DNA of 6,269 nucleotides from an uncultured Lachnospiraceae bacterium (GTDB lineage Bacteria > Bacillota_A > Clostridia > Lachnospirales > Lachnospiraceae), in NCBI GenBank assembly GCA_910587905.1, contig CAJUOF010000125.1, positions 1-6,269 on the forward strand, in the 5' to 3' direction. The notes beneath the pieces were generated by a model that did not search any database, was not told the origin of the DNA, and saw nothing but the letters and a program-made list of their open reading frames with translations. How positions within the stretch are numbered: position 1 is the stretch's first letter; each line of letters opens with the position of its first letter. Positions 5,775 through 6,269 of this stretch are shown in pieces. The position numbers and the translations under genes are program-made.

Positions 5775-6248
5775 CTACTTTTCCGCCTCAAACTTGGATC
5801 GAAGCTCGTTGAACTTCTCCAGCATCATATCCAGAAGGCCCACCAGATGTCCGATCTCCGGCTTGGCGATCTGTTCGTCCGCCCCCAGTTCCTTGCCCTT
5901 GATCCGCATCTGCTCGTCGATCAGCGAGGAGAAGATGATGACCGGAAGGTGCCTGAGACGGGGATCATCCTTGATCAGCTTCGTCAGACGGTGGCCGTCC
6001 ATCTTGGGCATCTCAATATCCGTAATAACCAGATTCACCTTCTCATAGAGATCCTCGGCCTCGCTGATAGAGTGAAGATAATCCCAGGCCTCCTGACCAT
6101 TATTAAAGTTCTTAACATTGGTGAAGCCTGCCCGCTGCAGCGCCTCGTCAATCATCTTCTGCAAAAGAATAGAATCCTCAGCAATCACCAGCGGATTATT
6201 GCAGATTGGCCGGTCGCCCATCTGATCCACCTCTGAAAGCTGGATACT
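5775..6248 (-). CDS. cheV: Chemotaxis protein CheV, C-terminal receiver fragment
   Basis: The last 157 codons of a chemotaxis adaptor are present; the 5' part is missing at the contig end. CheV joins a CheW-like coupling domain to a response-regulator receiver, and phosphorylation of the receiver by CheA tunes receptor-kinase coupling during adaptation. Fragment residues 1-13 (SIQLSEVDQMGDR) fit the end of the CheW part. The receiver then shows acidic pair E24-D25 in VIAEDS, phosphoacceptor D77 in VITDIEMPKMDG, S107 or S108 in IIFSSLI, and K129 in AKPEI. The stretches NGQEAWDYLHS, LTKLIKDDPRL and FSSLI...GADEQIAKPEI are typical of CheV rather than of DNA-binding regulators, and the protein ends without an output domain. 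The frame can be opened as far as a GTG at 6266, but that codon and the peptide MCSSDL after it come from adapter sequence and must be ignored. The gene ends with TAG 85 bases before parA. Confidence 0.9.
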   Translation of the reverse strand, partial: SIQLSEVDQMGDRPICNNPLVIAEDSILLQKMIDEALQRAGFTNVKNFNNGQEAWDYLHSISEAEDLYEKVNLVITDIEMPKMDGHRLTKLIKDDPRLRHLPVIIFSSLIDEQMRIKGKELGADEQIAKPEIGHLVGLLDMMLEKFNELRSKFEAEK

Positions 6249-6249
6249 G

Positions 6250-6269
6250 AGATCGGAAGAGCACACGTC
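6250..6269 (+). other. Illumina TruSeq read-2 side adapter remnant (artefact)
   Basis: The last 20 bases start with AGATCGGAAGAGC and continue into the read-2 side adapter. They are not biological. Read on the minus strand they supply a false GTG start and the artefact peptide MCSSDL fused to the CheV fragment. Together with the read-1 adapter at the other end, in the matching orientation, this indicates assembly from untrimmed reads. Confidence 0.98.

Noticed and set aside
5691..6236. 181-codon plus-strand frame opposite cheV
   Set aside because: It mirrors the conserved receiver domain, has no ribosome binding site suited to its start and encodes no recognisable protein.
1..6269. CRISPR arrays, tRNA or rRNA genes, insertion sequences
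   Set aside because: No regularly spaced repeats, no cloverleaf or rRNA-like stretches, and no transposase frames or terminal inverted repeats were seen.

Overview
The window is a contig of 6,241 or fewer biological bases, with Illumina TruSeq-type adapter sequence left at both ends (1-28 and 6250-6269). All supported genes lie on the minus strand and belong to a flagellar/chemotaxis locus. Strong AGGAGG-type ribosome binding sites, a TTG start, the style of FliD and CheV, and the ComFB-domain protein suggest a motile Gram-positive anaerobe of the Clostridia, most likely Lachnospiraceae. That assignment is inferred from family resemblance, not from a marker gene.

Reading along the minus strand (from high to low coordinates): (i) the 3' part of cheV, keeping its phosphorylatable receiver domain and losing the CheW-like domain to the contig end; (ii) a ParA/Soj-family ATPase with a TTG start; (iii) a tightly coupled gene for a protein with a short basic N-terminus, an acidic Ala/Glu/Pro-rich linker and a C-terminal ComFB domain; (iv) a strong intrinsic terminator; (v) a short intergenic region with a near-ideal sigma-28 (SigD/FliA) -10 element; (vi) an unusually large fliD (filament cap); (vii) fliS (flagellin chaperone); (viii) a small helical FliT/FlgN-like chaperone; (ix) the first 182 codons of a FliD/flagellin-like protein cut off by the left contig end.

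The layout suggests two transcription units. The upstream unit (cheV-parA-comFB-like) ends at the terminator. The downstream late flagellar unit (fliD-fliS-fliT-like-FliD-like) has its own candidate sigma-28 promoter and supplies the cap, the export chaperones and probably a further exported filament-type protein.

The most interesting element is the parA/comFB-like pair. A ParA ATPase is translationally coupled to a protein that looks like a ParA partner (Lys-rich N-terminal peptide, disordered linker, folded C-terminal domain), directly downstream of a chemotaxis gene. I propose it as a candidate positioning system for chemotaxis arrays or flagella, possibly responsive to a cyclic dinucleotide through the ComFB domain. 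That function is inference.
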